In this document: positions 9,965 to 21,729 of the stretch, in pieces
How the letters are laid out: the number at the start of each line of letters is the position of its first letter
Position numbering within the stretch: position 1 is the stretch's first letter
Source of the DNA: Littorina saxatilis
Taxonomy: Eukaryota; Mollusca; Gastropoda; Littorinimorpha; Littorinidae
NCBI RefSeq assembly: GCF_037325665.1
Contig: NC_090253.1
Span: forward strand, 16,249,658-16,313,657
Reading direction: 5' to 3'
DNA length: 64,000 nucleotides
Made by a program: the position numbers and the translations under genes
Notes under the pieces: generated by a model
Told to the model about the DNA's origin: nothing
Database searches by the model: none
What the model saw: the letters and a program-made list of their open reading frames with translations, nothing else

Positions 9965-11473
9965 TACTGACGTCCAAAAGAAACGCGAAAAATATTATTT
10001 ATTTTACAAATAATTTTTTTCTGGATTAACAAAAGTTGCGTTATTTTTGGCAGCCAGTATTATCAAGACCGATGTCTGAGGAAGGTGTATTGTGAATTTT
10101 ACCGCATCAGCGCACTTGCAATCCACGTAAAGCCCGAGTTAGCTGATACATTTTTCTTGTGCAGTTCAGCTACACGTGCAAGAAAAGCACAAAAGCTGAT
10201 CAGTGAGTGGTGTTCACTGTCACTAGAGGATACAAATGGCACAAAGTTACAGGTTTTATCAGTCCCTCATTCGACGCTATCACCATGCCAAGACTCACTT
10301 CTGCTGAACGCGAGAGAGCCATTGGACGTCTGGAGGCTGGGGACACGCCGGAAGCCGGGGCTGCGACTTTCCAATGTCACATATCCACCATTTATCGTCT
10401 CCTGCAGCGGTTTGTGATAACTGGCTCTACTGCTGATGCCGAGCGAAGCGGCAGAACCCGAGTGACGACGCCAAGGCAAGATCGGCACATTTTCCGCAGC
10501 CATGTTGCACATCCCTTCAGAACAGCTGCAGAAACAGCCAGAACTGTTATAGGGACACACCAGGCACCCTTTTCTAGGCAAACGGCCAGCCGGCGACTGC
10601 GCTTCCGGGGGCTGAAGAACTGCCGTCCAGCCAGGGGACCCGTCCTCTCCGTGCGCCATAGACAGGCACGCCTGCATTGGGCGCAAGGCCTTCTCAATTG
10701 GAACAATGTTCGCTGGCAGAAAGTGCTTTTCAGCGATGAAAGCCGTTTCTGCATTGACCATGCCGACGGGCGTGTTCGGGTATGGAGAAGAAGTGGTTAC
10801 CGCTGGGGTGGGCCCAGCCTCATGTTGTGGGGCGCCATCGGCCACAACCAGGTGCTTGGTCCCGTCATCTTCCAAGGCCTGGGTCCTGGACCCGGCAACT
10901 GCGTAACAGCGCAGCGCTATATGGACCAGGTGCTGCACCCTCATGTGCTGCCCTTTTTTCAAGCCCATGGAAACTGGGTTTTCCAGCACGACAACGCGCG
11001 CCCCCACACCGTCAGGGCCACTCAGGATCTCCTGCACCGCTCAGGCATCCAGGTGATGCCTTGGCCAGCGTTATCTCCTGACATGAACCCTATTGAGCAA
11101 TTTTGGGACTTGCTCCAGACACAGCTCAACAGGGTCGTCCCAAGGCCCACAACTGTCGCTGATCTTGATCGGGCCGTCCGGCAGGCCTGGACCAACATTC
11201 CCAGGCAAGCCAGCAACACGTTGGTCCGCTCAATGCACCGCCGATGCCAGGCCGTCATCGATGCTAATGGGGGCCACACACGCTATTGACTGTTCTGTTA
11301 AGCGCTAATATCGCATCGTCTCCGCAACCTTAATGTGTTATGGACCATAAGTCAGTGTTCTACTCTACCAAAAATTGGACATTAATAATAAAATTTGAAT
11401 TTTTGTACGATTTTTTTATTAGGCAATAAATGACACTAGACACTGTTTTTCGCGTTTCTTTTGGACGTCAGTA
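9965..11473 (+). mobile_element. complete Tc1-like DNA transposon
   Basis: Terminal inverted repeats of 28 bp start TACTGACGTCCAAAAGAAAC at 9965 and end with the exact reverse complement at 11473. The element is flanked by TA dinucleotides (9963-9964 and 11474-11475), the canonical Tc1/mariner target duplication. The 1509 bp body holds one uninterrupted transposase frame. Identical TIRs and an intact frame make this one of the youngest DNA transposons in the window; activity is possible but not shown. Confidence 0.93.
10285..11289 (+). CDS. Tc1-family transposase, apparently intact
   Basis: 334 residues from ATG 10285 to TGA 11289, the usual length for Tc1 transposases (about 340). It catalyses cut-and-paste excision and insertion at TA sites. 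The N-terminal third is a paired-like double helix-turn-helix DNA-binding region (SAERERAIGRL, HISTIYRLLQR, then SGRTRVTTPRQD). The catalytic DDE triad is complete: D151 in VLFSDESRF, D236 in VFQHDNARPH and E271 in SPDMNPIEQFWD, with 34 residues between the last two (DD34E). GGPSLMLWGAI is the glycine-rich box. An in-frame ATG at 10207 would add 26 residues, but family proteins start near MPRLTS, so 10285 is preferred. No stop or frameshift is visible. A 256-codon frame on the opposite strand is a shadow. Confidence 0.93.
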   Translation: MPRLTSAERERAIGRLEAGDTPEAGAATFQCHISTIYRLLQRFVITGSTADAERSGRTRVTTPRQDRHIFRSHVAHPFRTAAETARTVIGTHQAPFSRQTASRRLRFRGLKNCRPARGPVLSVRHRQARLHWAQGLLNWNNVRWQKVLFSDESRFCIDHADGRVRVWRRSGYRWGGPSLMLWGAIGHNQVLGPVIFQGLGPGPGNCVTAQRYMDQVLHPHVLPFFQAHGNWVFQHDNARPHTVRATQDLLHRSGIQVMPWPALSPDMNPIEQFWDLLQTQLNRVVPRPTTVADLDRAVRQAWTNIPRQASNTLVRSMHRRCQAVIDANGGHTRY

Positions 11474-11636
11474 TATATATATTGTCAATCCCCAAGACAG
11501 TAGACTTCATTTCTGTTCGCCCTTAACATTGTTGTCACTCATTTAAGTCAGATACAGTTAGTTGACAAAATCCGGCCAAATATCCATCGTCAAAACATTT
11601 GTTTTGTTGGTGCAGTTATAGGCCAAATAAAAAATA

Positions 11637-11849
11637 TATGTTGGTTTAGGGTTTCCCGCCGACCAAAAAACTTTTCAATTTAAAAGAAAACAAAAACTGT
11701 TGGCACATTTTGCGAACTATACCGAGACTAACGGAAGTAACCTCCTTTTAAATCGACTAAATTGAAGAAGAATTTTTTATTTTTTTTAAGCTGACCTACC
11801 GACTCTATCTTTTTTGGTCACGTTACCCTTAGTTACCTAAACCAACATA
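11637..11849. mobile_element. 213 bp MITE with TATGTTGGTTTAGG ends
   Basis: Left TATGTTGGTTTAGG (11637-11650) and right CCTAAACCAACATA (11836-11849) are inverted repeats. Both ends also carry GGGTTTCCC/GGGTAACG-like subterminal blocks. The left flank GGCCAAATAAAAAATA matches the outer ends of the element at 15222-16460, so TIR homology may extend about 16 bp further out. Non-coding. Confidence 0.65.
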
Positions 11850-12068
11850 CATTCTTATCTTGCCTTATACGAAAATCTAAAAACACAGCATATATAAATA
11901 TAATTATGTGCGCATGGTAATCATAACCTCTTAATTCCTTGTCTGCCTGTGTGTCCGCTTGTCTGTCTCGCTGCGTGCCTGGCGTACTGAAATACATGTT
12001 GGTCTTCCTGTTTACTTTGCTTTCTCTCTTTCTTTTGTTCTTTCTTTCTGTGGGTGTATATAATTATA
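11850..12068. other. unannotated stretch
   Basis: Short AT-rich and pyrimidine-rich DNA leading into the Helitron-like element. Nothing was recognised. Confidence 0.4.
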
Positions 12069-12564
12069 CTAGAATGAATACCCGCTTCGCCGGGTACCCG
12101 GCTTGGCCGGGAAGAAGTAGAGCCGAATGATAACCGACTTCGCCGGGAAGAAGTAGAGCCGAATACCCGGCGAAGTACCCGACTTCGCCGGGAAGAAGCA
12201 GAGGAATACCCGGCTTCGCTGGGATGAAAGCATTGTGGACAGTGACCTTCTAAAAATAGTAACGGGAATATCCGGCTTCGCCGGGATGAAAGCGTTGTGG
12301 ACAGTGACCTTCTAAAAATAGTAACGGGAATATGGATTGACGCCACACGAAGGAACGGAGATAAACGCAAAACACTGGAGAAGATAAGGAAGAGTTACTG
12401 GGAATGGATCTGGGAAGATGAACAGAAAAACCAAAATCGGTTCAGCGCTGCGCGCTGAGAGCACGTGTTGAAAATTCTCATCGACCAGGTTGTGTCCGGG
12501 GTCTACCTGAATATGCCCATCAAATTTGAAGCAGATCCATCGAGAACTTTGGCCGTGCATCGCG

Positions 12565-12597
<33 letters not shown>

Positions 12598-12617
12598 GCC
12601 GTATCTATATATATAGA
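12069..12617 (-). mobile_element. non-autonomous Helitron-like element, copy 1
   Basis: Read on the minus strand it starts TCTATATATATAGATACGG next to an A and ends CTAG next to a T, the A|TC...CTAG|T arrangement of Helitrons. The 3' half is rich in hairpins of the form CCCGGCGAAGCCGGG. The core (GATGGATCTGCTTCAAATTT, ACAACCTGGTCGATGA) is shared with the plus-strand copy at 14471-14853. About 65 bp containing GTGGACAGTGACCTTCTA is duplicated in tandem (12197-12330). A GATA microsatellite follows its 5' end. No Rep/helicase coding. Confidence 0.65.
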
Positions 12618-12639
12618 TAGATAGATAGATAGATGCATG

Positions 12640-13300
12640 TCTATTTTATGCTGTGGTTGCTTTATTACTTTTCCGTTTTTACGACACCCAATGCATGTTC
12701 AGCGAGAGTGCACAGCCAAGGCTGTTTGATGCTGCTGCGCAACCTGTGGAAAGTAGAGCCAGCACACGACACTTTAGGGGGGAGGGGGAGAGGGAAGAGG
12801 GGGAGAGGTGAGACGGAGGGTGAGAGGGGGTGGGGGAGAGGACAAAGGGACAGAGGTTCAGCTAAGAGTGCACAGCCAAGGCTGTTTGATGCTGTTGCGA
12901 AACCTGTGGAGATGATCTGGGAAGCTAACACACGACAGTTTGTGAGGGGGTGGGAGAAGGAGAGAGGGAAGAGGGTGAGAGGGGGAAAGGTGAGACGGAA
13001 GGAGAGAGCGAAGAGGGGGAGGGGTGAGAGGGAGGGTGAGAAGAGGGAGGGAGGGAGGGAGGGAGGGAGGGAGGGAGGGAGAGAGCGAAGAGGGGGAGAG
13101 GTGAGAGGGAGGGTGAGAGGGGGGAGGGAGGGAGGGAGGGAGGGAGAGAGTGACGAGGGGGAGAGATGAGAGGGAGGGAGGGAGAGAGGAAAGAGGGGGA
13201 AAGGTGAGAGGGAGGGAGAGAGAGAGAGGGAGGAAAGCGAGGAAGGGATAGAGGGAAGAGGGGGGGGGGGTGAGAGGAGGAGGTTGTGGAGTGGAGCCGA
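12640..13300. repeat. purine-rich GGGA/GAGG tract with an imperfect tandem duplication
   Basis: The word GTGCACAGCCAAGGCTGTTT occurs at 12708 and 12868, each followed by GATGCTG and AACCTGTGGA and then a G/A tract. The segment is therefore an old tandem duplication of about 160 bp whose purine tails expanded. 12960-13280 is almost pure GGGA/GAGA repeats. Long frames on both strands are compositional artefacts. Confidence 0.8.
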
Positions 13301-13634
13301 TGTCTCCTCCAACCTTTTATTATTACATGCGCGAGGACAGCTCCCCTCCCTTATCCCACCGTGTTATGAGCCTGAGGTCGGGAAAAGGGAGGCGGAGGGG
13401 CAGTTGGAGGAGAGGAGGGGGGGGGGGGGAGGGGTTGATGTCAGCCAAAAATACGACCTTCGCGTCTAAGCTTCGTAGTTCCTTACGCTTTATGTCGACC
13501 TAAGTTTAGGTTGAGCGATTGACACAGTTTTTTTTAAGATCTGTCGACGTTAGTTGAAAAGTTAACGTGCTCCTGTGGCAGCTGTTTCTCTCGTAGCCAT
13601 CAGCTAATGATAGGCTTGTGGTGTAACATAATTC
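13301..13634. other. unannotated stretch
   Basis: G-rich tract at 13380-13436, then unique-looking DNA. Nothing was recognised. Confidence 0.4.
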
Positions 13635-13727
13635 ACACACGCACGCACGCACGCACACACACACACACACTCACACACACGCACGCACACACACACACTC
13701 ACACACACACACACACACTCACACACA
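13635..13727. repeat. (CA)n/(CGCA)n microsatellite
   Basis: CA and CGCA mosaic with periodic CTCACACA interruptions. Confidence 0.9.
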
Positions 13728-13791
13728 ATTGTTTTTTTATATATATACATTGTATATATATATGAGTCTGTGTAGAGGGATTACCTTATGG

Positions 13792-14199
13792 AGCGGGGAT
13801 ATAGCTCAGTTGGTAGCGCGCTGGATTTGTATTCAGTTGGCCGCTGTCAGCGTGAGTTCGATCCCAGGTTCGGCGGAAATTTATTTCACAGAGTCAACTT
13901 TGTGTGCAGACTCTCTTCGGTGTCCGAACCTCCCCCCGTGTACACTACATTGGGTGTGCACGTTAAAGATCCCACGATTGACAAAAGGGTCTTTCCTGGC
14001 AAAATTGCTTAGGCACAGTTAATAATTGTCTACCTATACCCGTGTGGCTTGGAATAATAGGCCGTGAAAGGTAAATATGCGCCGAAATGGCTGCAATCTA
14101 CTGGCCGTATAAAATTTCATCTCACACGGCATCACTGCAGAGCGCCTAGAACTGTACCCACGGAATATGCGCGATATAAGACTCATTGATTGATTGATC
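13792..14199 (+). repeat. full-length tRNA-derived SINE (family I)
   Basis: tRNA-like head with A box TAGCTCAGTTGGTAG and B box GAGTTCGATCC. The body contains GTGCACGTTAAAGATCCCAC and GACAAAAGGGTCTTTCC, and the 3' end is (ATTG)n after GCGCGATATAAGACTC. A 5'-truncated copy of the body is at 33966-34266. The head resembles a tRNA but carries an enlarged anticodon/variable region, so it is not a functional tRNA gene. Exact target-site duplications were not resolved. Confidence 0.88.
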
Positions 14200-14470
14200 C
14201 TATGTACGGTAAAAGCCTGATCAGATCTAAGATGGTGAGCCGGATTGTTTGCACGAGAAAGACTGCGTGTCCATCTTCTCCGTGTCTTGTGGTTGTTTGC
14301 TAACTGTTGGAGGTAATGTTGAACTTTCGCGTTGTAAATTCATATCTCACAACCCAGTGACATTATTGACTTTTTTTTAATTTTTATACAAGTCCATTTA
14401 ATCAAACCAAATAATATGTATCGTGAAATTATTTGATGGAGATCGACGAAAATTACGAGAAAATGCATAA
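14200..14470. other. unannotated stretch
   Basis: About 270 bp of unremarkable DNA between the SINE and the second Helitron-like element. Confidence 0.4.
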
Positions 14471-14491
14471 TCTATATCTATATACGGATTG

Positions 14492-14528
<37 letters not shown>

Positions 14529-14853
14529 TCGCGATGCACGGCCAAAGTTCTCGATGGATCTGCTTCAAATTTGGTGGGCATATTCAGGTAGACCCCGGAC
14601 ACAATCTGGTCGATGAAAATTTTCAACCCGTGCTCTCAGCGCGCAGCGCTGAACCGATTTTGGTTTTTCTGTTCATTCATTCCCAGTAACTCTTCCTTAT
14701 CTTCTCCAGTGTTTTGCGCGTTTATCTCCCTTCCTTCGTGTGGCGTCAATCGCGTACGGTGCGCCCGGCGAAGCCGGCGTACGGTGCGCCCGGCGAAGCG
14801 GGTATTGGTGCGCCACTCACCCGGCAAAGCCGGGTCAGCGGGTATTCATCTAG
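14471..14853 (+). mobile_element. non-autonomous Helitron-like element, copy 2
   Basis: 383 bp. It begins TCTATATCTATATACGG after an A (14470) and ends CTAG (14850-14853) before a T. A hairpin ACCCGGC-AAA-GCCGGGT lies at 14819-14835, 14 nt upstream of CTAG, which is the expected position of the Helitron terminator hairpin. Internal CTGTCTGTCTG repeats, then the core shared with copy 1. No protein coding. The rolling-circle class is inferred from termini alone. Confidence 0.72.
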
Positions 14854-15117
14854 TTATATATATATGTGGTATCGACAGAGTTACCTCCCGTCCTTCGAAA
14901 ACATGGCTGTGCCGATGTTTTCCTTCGAAAACCCATGTAAATAAAAAGCCTCTGTACATATCATTCCGTAGTTTCGAAGGTATCTAAAATGACTTGTTAT
15001 GCTAACAAGAGCAGGTTCTGCAAAATTGGAGTTTTAAATTGCAGTGGATTCTGAGCTATGAATTTATAACGATAAAGTTCAACATAACCCTTTTGGACTC
15101 ACTCTCGGTCGGCAAAA

Positions 15118-15118
<1 letters not shown>

Positions 15119-15179
<61 letters not shown>
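15119..15179. repeat. (CA)n microsatellite
   Basis: 60 bp of pure CA. Confidence 0.95.
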
Positions 15180-15183
<4 letters not shown>

Positions 15184-15221
15184 TCTGGTTGATAAATCAA
15201 GTGGCACAATAGGTCCTACAG

Positions 15222-16460
<1,239 letters not shown>

Positions 16461-16648
16461 AAAGATCATGCAAGGTGGCAACAAGAGAAACACGACATAC
16501 ACCATGCACTCTCATTCTGACCTTATCGGTTGCGTCTCTGGGACACATGTTCTGCATGCCTACAACAGGATTTCGGTTTATGGTATACACCTTTGTTGTG
16601 TGCAAGATACAATCTCAGATGCTTGCATGGCTCGACTTGCTCGTATGC

Positions 16649-16848
16649 NNNNNNNNNNNNNNNNNNNNNNNNNNNNNNNNNNNNNNNNNNNNNNNNNNNN
16701 NNNNNNNNNNNNNNNNNNNNNNNNNNNNNNNNNNNNNNNNNNNNNNNNNNNNNNNNNNNNNNNNNNNNNNNNNNNNNNNNNNNNNNNNNNNNNNNNNNNN
16801 NNNNNNNNNNNNNNNNNNNNNNNNNNNNNNNNNNNNNNNNNNNNNNNN
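16649..16848. other. assembly gap (200 N)
   Basis: Exactly 200 unknown bases, probably a scaffold placeholder of arbitrary size. Any frame spanning it is meaningless. Confidence 0.99.
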
Positions 16849-17039
16849 CAAAAGCTGTTACTTTCCATTTCCAATTATATCTGCCTCCCCCCTCCTGCCC
16901 CACCAACCTCATTATACCTGTATTCCTGGGTCAGCCCCCCCCCCCCCCCCCCCCCGCCTCTCAACTATGGAAAAAGAACACTACCTCATATTCATAACCG
17001 CACACGCGCACGCACGCGACAGATGCAGAGACAGACAGA

Positions 17040-17357
17040 GAGAGAGACATTCACACAAACACACCCACACATACACACACAAACACATACACACACACAC
17101 ACACACACAAGCGCACACATACACACATACACACACACACCCACACATACACACACTGGCACACTGACACACATACGAACACACACACACACACACACAC
17201 AAAGGTGCGCATGCCCCCAGCACGCACGCACGCACGCGCTCTCTCCTTTTCTTGACCCTCGCACACACCAACACTCACAAACACGCACACACAGTCATAT
17301 TAACACAGACACACACGACGACAAATTCAAACACACATGCAATTACACACACACACA

Positions 17358-17418
<61 letters not shown>
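17040..17418. repeat. (CA)n compound microsatellites
   Basis: Several CA blocks with CACATACA and CGCACGCA variants, interrupted at about 17210-17270 by unique sequence. Confidence 0.9.
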
Positions 17419-17419
<1 letters not shown>

Positions 17420-17420
<1 letters not shown>

Positions 17421-18118
17421 CCACAGCTGGAGGGGAACAATAAACAAAGACACACAGGCCCCAGGCGACAGAAATATTAACCCACACAAGTCATACGTTG
17501 CCACTAGCTGTGACACAGCATACATATGCTTCACACCTACTTGTCCTAAATCACACCTACTTGTCCTAAATTTGACTCTGCATGCAGCTAGGTCAACTCT
17601 GAAAATAATCAAAACATTCCAGCGCACACACGTCAATGTGTGTAGACCGTTATGCAACGCTCAAAAAGTCTGGGAGAGAAAGATAGAGAGAAAAGAGAAA
17701 TACAGAGAGACAAACATAGAGAGAGACAGACAGAAAAAAAACATACAAACAGAAAGCGGAGAGTTATGCCCGTTATCTGCCAATAAAAGACATAGTCTTT
17801 ACCGTCTGCAACTGCCCCGTCTTCCAATATTCGACACCCCTAGCACTCAAACGAAGCTTACCGGGTATGTTTCACCAGCACAAAAGCACAGCTGTTTTCA
17901 CTGAGTTGTTATCTATTTGACACGCAGGCTGAATAAGATCCAGCACTTTAAACGTCAATTATTGGTATGTCTGACAACTGTCATATCTTCCTCTTGACGC
18001 TCAAACTACAGTCAAGCACTCAAAACAGCTTAACGTTACGTTTAACTATAAAGCACAAACGCACAACGTTTTCTCCTTGACACTCAGAATAGAATCCGGA
18101 TATCCACAACAGTCCTAA
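17420..18118. other. unannotated stretch with a 21 bp tandem duplication
   Basis: TCACACCTACTTGTCCTAAA is repeated twice in tandem near 17530-17571. Otherwise no gene or element was recognised. Confidence 0.5.
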
Positions 18119-18291
18119 TGCCAGGACTGGTTGGTCCGGTGTCAGAATAATGTGACTGGGTGAGACATGAAGCCTGTGCTGCGACTTCTGTCTTGTGTGT
18201 GGCGCACGTTATATGTCAAAGCAGCACCGCCCTGATATGGCCCTTCGTGGTCGGCTGGGCGTTAAGCAAACAAAAAACAAACAAAAACAAA
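18119..18291 (+). repeat. 5'-truncated SINE (family III)
   Basis: Matches the 3' two-thirds of the SINE at 9513-9804, for example GTGACTGGGTGAGACATGAA and CCCTTCGTGGTCGGCTGGGC, ending in a CAAA-rich tail. The tRNA-like head is missing, as expected for incomplete reverse transcription. Confidence 0.9.
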
Positions 18292-18483
18292 TGTCTTGGT
18301 TTAAACACGGTTTTATTCAATTAAACATGAGACAATAATAAAAAAAACGAGAAATGATAGGGACACGAACTCAAGAGGATGCCATAAGTCTGTGCTGTAC
18401 ATGCCCTGCTTGGTTTGTTTTTATCTTGTCATAATGGTATGTTAATATTTTCAAGCAAAAATGACAGTATAAGAGACATCAAG

Positions 18484-18486
<3 letters not shown>

Positions 18487-18540
<54 letters not shown>
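18487..18540. repeat. (GA)n microsatellite
   Basis: 54 bp of pure GA. Confidence 0.95.
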
Positions 18541-18544
<4 letters not shown>

Positions 18545-18555
18545 GTGTTATAATG

Positions 18556-18856
18556 CAGGGCCGGACTAGGTTAAGAGGAGGGGGGGTGGGTGGGTTGCCA
18601 GTGGTGGTCTAGGGGGATGTTCCCCCTGGCGGGGTCAAGGGGCAGAGCCCCTTGTGGGGGTTAGGGGGCAAAGCCCCCTGAAGCTGATGGGTAGGTCATA
18701 TTCTGAGATAGGAAAATGGTCGCTCCTTGCATGAAACGGCATAAAATAAACAATAATTAAAAAAAAATTAAATAAGTGAGGTACATGTTTAGGCTAGGGG
18801 GGGGGGGGGTTTGCGCAACCCCCATACCCCCCCCCCCCCCCCGTAGTCCGGCCCTG
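18556..18856. mobile_element. 301 bp hAT-like MITE
   Basis: Perfect terminal inverted repeats CAGGGCCGGACTA and TAGTCCGGCCCTG, flanked by TAATG on both sides (18551-18555, 18857-18861). The CAGGG start and 5 bp duplication suit a hAT-type element of the short-target-duplication group. It lies in a roughly 90 bp tandem duplication whose second unit (near 18910-18970) lacks the insertion and shows one copy of AATGTACC, confirming the empty site. Non-coding, G/C-homopolymer rich. Confidence 0.75.
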
Positions 18857-19119
18857 TAATGTACCTTGTTGTAATGTACTCCTTCAGATTTTGTTAACAA
18901 TTCTATAAAACATGACAGTATAGGAGAGATGTGAGTGTCACAATGTACCTTTTAATGTACTCGTTTAGATTTTATGTTAACAATTTTATGAAACATGACA
19001 GAATAAGAGAGAGAGAGAAAAAAGAGAAAAATATGAGTGTTTCACTTGCATTAATATAAGGAAACCAGAATCATTAAATGGTTCACAAGCAACCAACAAA
19101 GCACTTGTTTCCCTTCAAA

Positions 19120-19290
19120 TGTGTTTCAGTAAATTTGCGAATTTCCTGCCCCTTGAAATCAGGAAATTCGCAAATTTCCTAGAATTTTTAGGAAATTTGT
19201 GAAATCCCTGAGTGAAACAGGAAATTCACAAATTTACTGAAATTTTCAGGGATTTCGCAAATTTCCTGGTTTTGAGAATTTACTGTAACA
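19120..19290. repeat. palindromic cluster of GGAAATTCGCAAATTTCC words
   Basis: Repeated, alternately oriented copies of AGGAAATTCGCAAATTTCCT and relatives form several nested hairpins over 160 bp. It resembles a foldback MITE without clear outer boundaries. Confidence 0.6.
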
Positions 19291-19620
19291 TATACATCCC
19301 TTCCTAAACTTCACGTGTTGCGAGCGTGTGAAAAGAAAAGCTCCACGTCAACTCACCTGTTTACTTTTGTTTTTGTTTACCAGACGTAGCTGAAAGATAT
19401 AGGCATCTTCAAGCATCACGCTTGGGCAGATCTGACCAGTATTGCCCTTTGGGCAGTAATTGATCTTGTGACCGAAAGCAGCTCGACTTCAATTGTCATG
19501 TACTATAGCGAATAAACAAATCATGTCCCAATATAGGTCACAGTTACCTGAGAGGACGTTAAGCCCTACAGTCTCTCTCTCCCGAGAAAGAAAATTCCAT
19601 TAAACACAGCTTGCACAGAG
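19291..19620. other. unannotated stretch
   Basis: Nothing recognisable apart from ordinary AT-rich DNA. Confidence 0.4.
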
Positions 19621-19835
19621 AGCGACACTGCTCATCGTCTATTGCCTAAAATGCTATTAACAAAGCCAGCAGAAAGCGCGATATTCCTCATCGTCTGTTG
19701 CCTAGAATATCAAAACACAGCCAGCACAAAGCGCAACATCAGTCTTGCATCGTCTATTGCCTTAAAAGCCATTTAAACAGCCTGCACATTGCGCAATATT
19801 CCTCATCGTCTGTTGCCCAGAATGAAATATTCACG
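19621..19835. repeat. about 60 bp degenerate tandem repeat, 4 copies
   Basis: The phrase CTCATCGTCTGTTGCC recurs four times (variants GCATCGTCTATTGCC), each followed by AGAAT/AAAAT and an AGCC-AGCA-AAGCGC block. Confidence 0.75.
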
Positions 19836-20674
19836 CACATCATTCACACTGAAATATACTATTTACGCTTCCAGCCACGTACTTAGGCGCTGTCACCGTG
19901 ATTAAGTGAACTCACGAAGGTGCCGTGACTGTGGCGCATTTAATGAATTAGATATACGCATTTGATCGAGGACTCATCATAGTGCTATCTTATAGTTAAA
20001 CCTGTGAGAACTGGTTCAGGCAAGCTTGATATTGGTATTGACTGCTACATCGTTTGAAATTGTTTGATATTGATACTGACATCGATAAGCCAGCTGCCAT
20101 TTAAACGTCTAACAATTATTGTTTAATATTGATAGGCACGTCGGTAAAACAGCTGCTATTTTAAAGATTGACATTTATTGTTTGAGACACGGCTGCACTA
20201 GGCAAAATCCAGTGTCCCGGCTGCGAACCAGTGAGAGCCCCAAAACAAGAGCGTCGTTCACAGTCCTTATTTTCCCAAAATAGTTGTTTGAGGCAAAGCG
20301 TAAGTATTCATTTTAACTTACCTCTACCCATTTCTTTACGTTGGGAGTCCTCCGCGCGTTCTGGGTTAGGTTTCTTTTAAATTCGTTGCGCATTCAGTGC
20401 AAATTGTCAGTTTGAGACGTAATTAGGGACAAAATCAACAACGAAAAGTACATTCATGGACGGCAGTTCCTTCATCTATTTTTCATTCATATTTACACCG
20501 AGTTTTAGCTTTGGAAGTTTATTGGTTTGAACGCAATTCATAAATTGATGTATACAATCAGAAATTCGCCGGCTGCGATTCAGTGTTCCCCTCGGCTGCG
20601 ATCCAGTGTTCTCGTCGGCTGAACGTAAAATACAGTCAGGGCGATACGCATGAAGATATGCCACAAACAACTAT
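19836..20674. other. unannotated stretch with a short GGCTGCGA motif repeat
   Basis: CGGCTGCGAACCAGTG, CGGCTGCGATTCAGTG and CGGCTGCGATCCAGTG occur near 20218, 20570 and 20593, a small dispersed duplication. No gene was recognised. Confidence 0.45.
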
Positions 20675-20687
20675 CATCGCTGAGACT

Positions 20688-20912
20688 TCTTCTTCTTCTT
20701 CTTCAGCGTCAGTTCCAGAATTGTCTGGTTACGTGTGAGCTCGTTTGGCCATTTGGGTTCCCCACACTATACTCTGAGAGCATAGTCAGCTTTACTCCGC
20801 TTTCGTTGAGTAGGCATGCTGGGTAATTTCGTGTTTCCATAACCCACCGAACTCTGACATGGATTACAGGATCTTTTTCGTGCGTACTTGGTCTTGTGCT
20901 TGCGTGTACACA
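20688..20912 (-). repeat. 5'-truncated SINE (family II)
   Basis: The minus strand carries the family II body (GATCCTGTAATCCATGTCAG, then TCGGTGGGTTATGG) and a GAAGAAGAA tail. It is bounded by a perfect 13 bp duplication CATCGCTGAGACT (20675-20687 and 20913-20925). The head is missing. Relatives are at 55609-55930 and 55967-56373. Confidence 0.92.
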
Positions 20913-21134
20913 CATCGCTGAGACTAATTTTGCAACAAGACACAACATCAAACAGTGTGTAGAGCACAGTTCAAGCTTACTTAAGCATACATCACACACA
21001 CCTTACGCACAAACACACCCATAGTCAGTCTCACAATGAAACCGTAAAAGTCAGTCTGCATGCACAACACAAACGCTGAACAGTACACAAAGAAACTGTG
21101 CAATACACACGTTTTGCAAACTGGGATAGCGTTC

Positions 21135-21175
21135 ATAGACACACACCCACACACACACACACACACATAGACACA

Positions 21176-21211
<36 letters not shown>

Positions 21212-21608
21212 AACAAATAACATCAACAATAGATTACCTACCTACAAAGACAATCTCGCAGAAAGTACCATGCCAAACACAAAACAAGTCTACTAGTCTA
21301 AGTTGTCGAGTTGTGGTTTTGGCCGGATAACGTGACCGACATTTTCGGGTACTAAAATAACCCGCGATAGTAGTGGCAGATCCGTTTCACACAGGCGCTT
21401 GAAACATGTTTGTATATTTGTGTTTGTTTGAGTGTGTTATTGTTGTTTCTGAGGTTCTGTTTGATTTCATGTTGGATGTCTTCTGTAATTCTTGCACTGC
21501 ACTCACTCACACACACAAACACACCCACTCGCACAAGCACGCACGCACGCACGCACACATACACTGACAGACACACACACAGGCACACACACACGCATGC
21601 ACACGCAT

Positions 21609-21643
<35 letters not shown>

Positions 21644-21725
21644 ACACACACATCACCACCACCACCACCACCAAAACTACCACCACCTCATCGACAACAA
21701 CAACAACAACAACAACAACAACCAT
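21135..21725. repeat. CA, CCA and ACA microsatellite cluster
   Basis: (CA)n at 21138-21207 and 21500-21650, followed by (CCA)n at about 21655-21690 and (ACA)n at 21700-21722. Trinucleotide blocks follow the dinucleotide block directly. Confidence 0.9.
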
Positions 21726-21729
21726 TGTG

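Noticed and set aside
10267-11037. 256-codon frame on the minus strand
   Set aside because: Lies wholly opposite the Tc1 transposase and shows no family motifs; it is the antisense shadow of a GC-rich gene.
12665-13312. Long Ser/Leu/Pro frame (minus) and Arg/Gly/Glu frame (plus)
   Set aside because: Produced by the GGGA/GAGG purine tract.
13792-13870. tRNA gene
   Set aside because: A and B boxes are present, but the middle region is expanded and a SINE body follows.
16468-17904. 478-codon frame spanning the gap
   Set aside because: Includes 200 unknown bases and CA microsatellites; not a gene.
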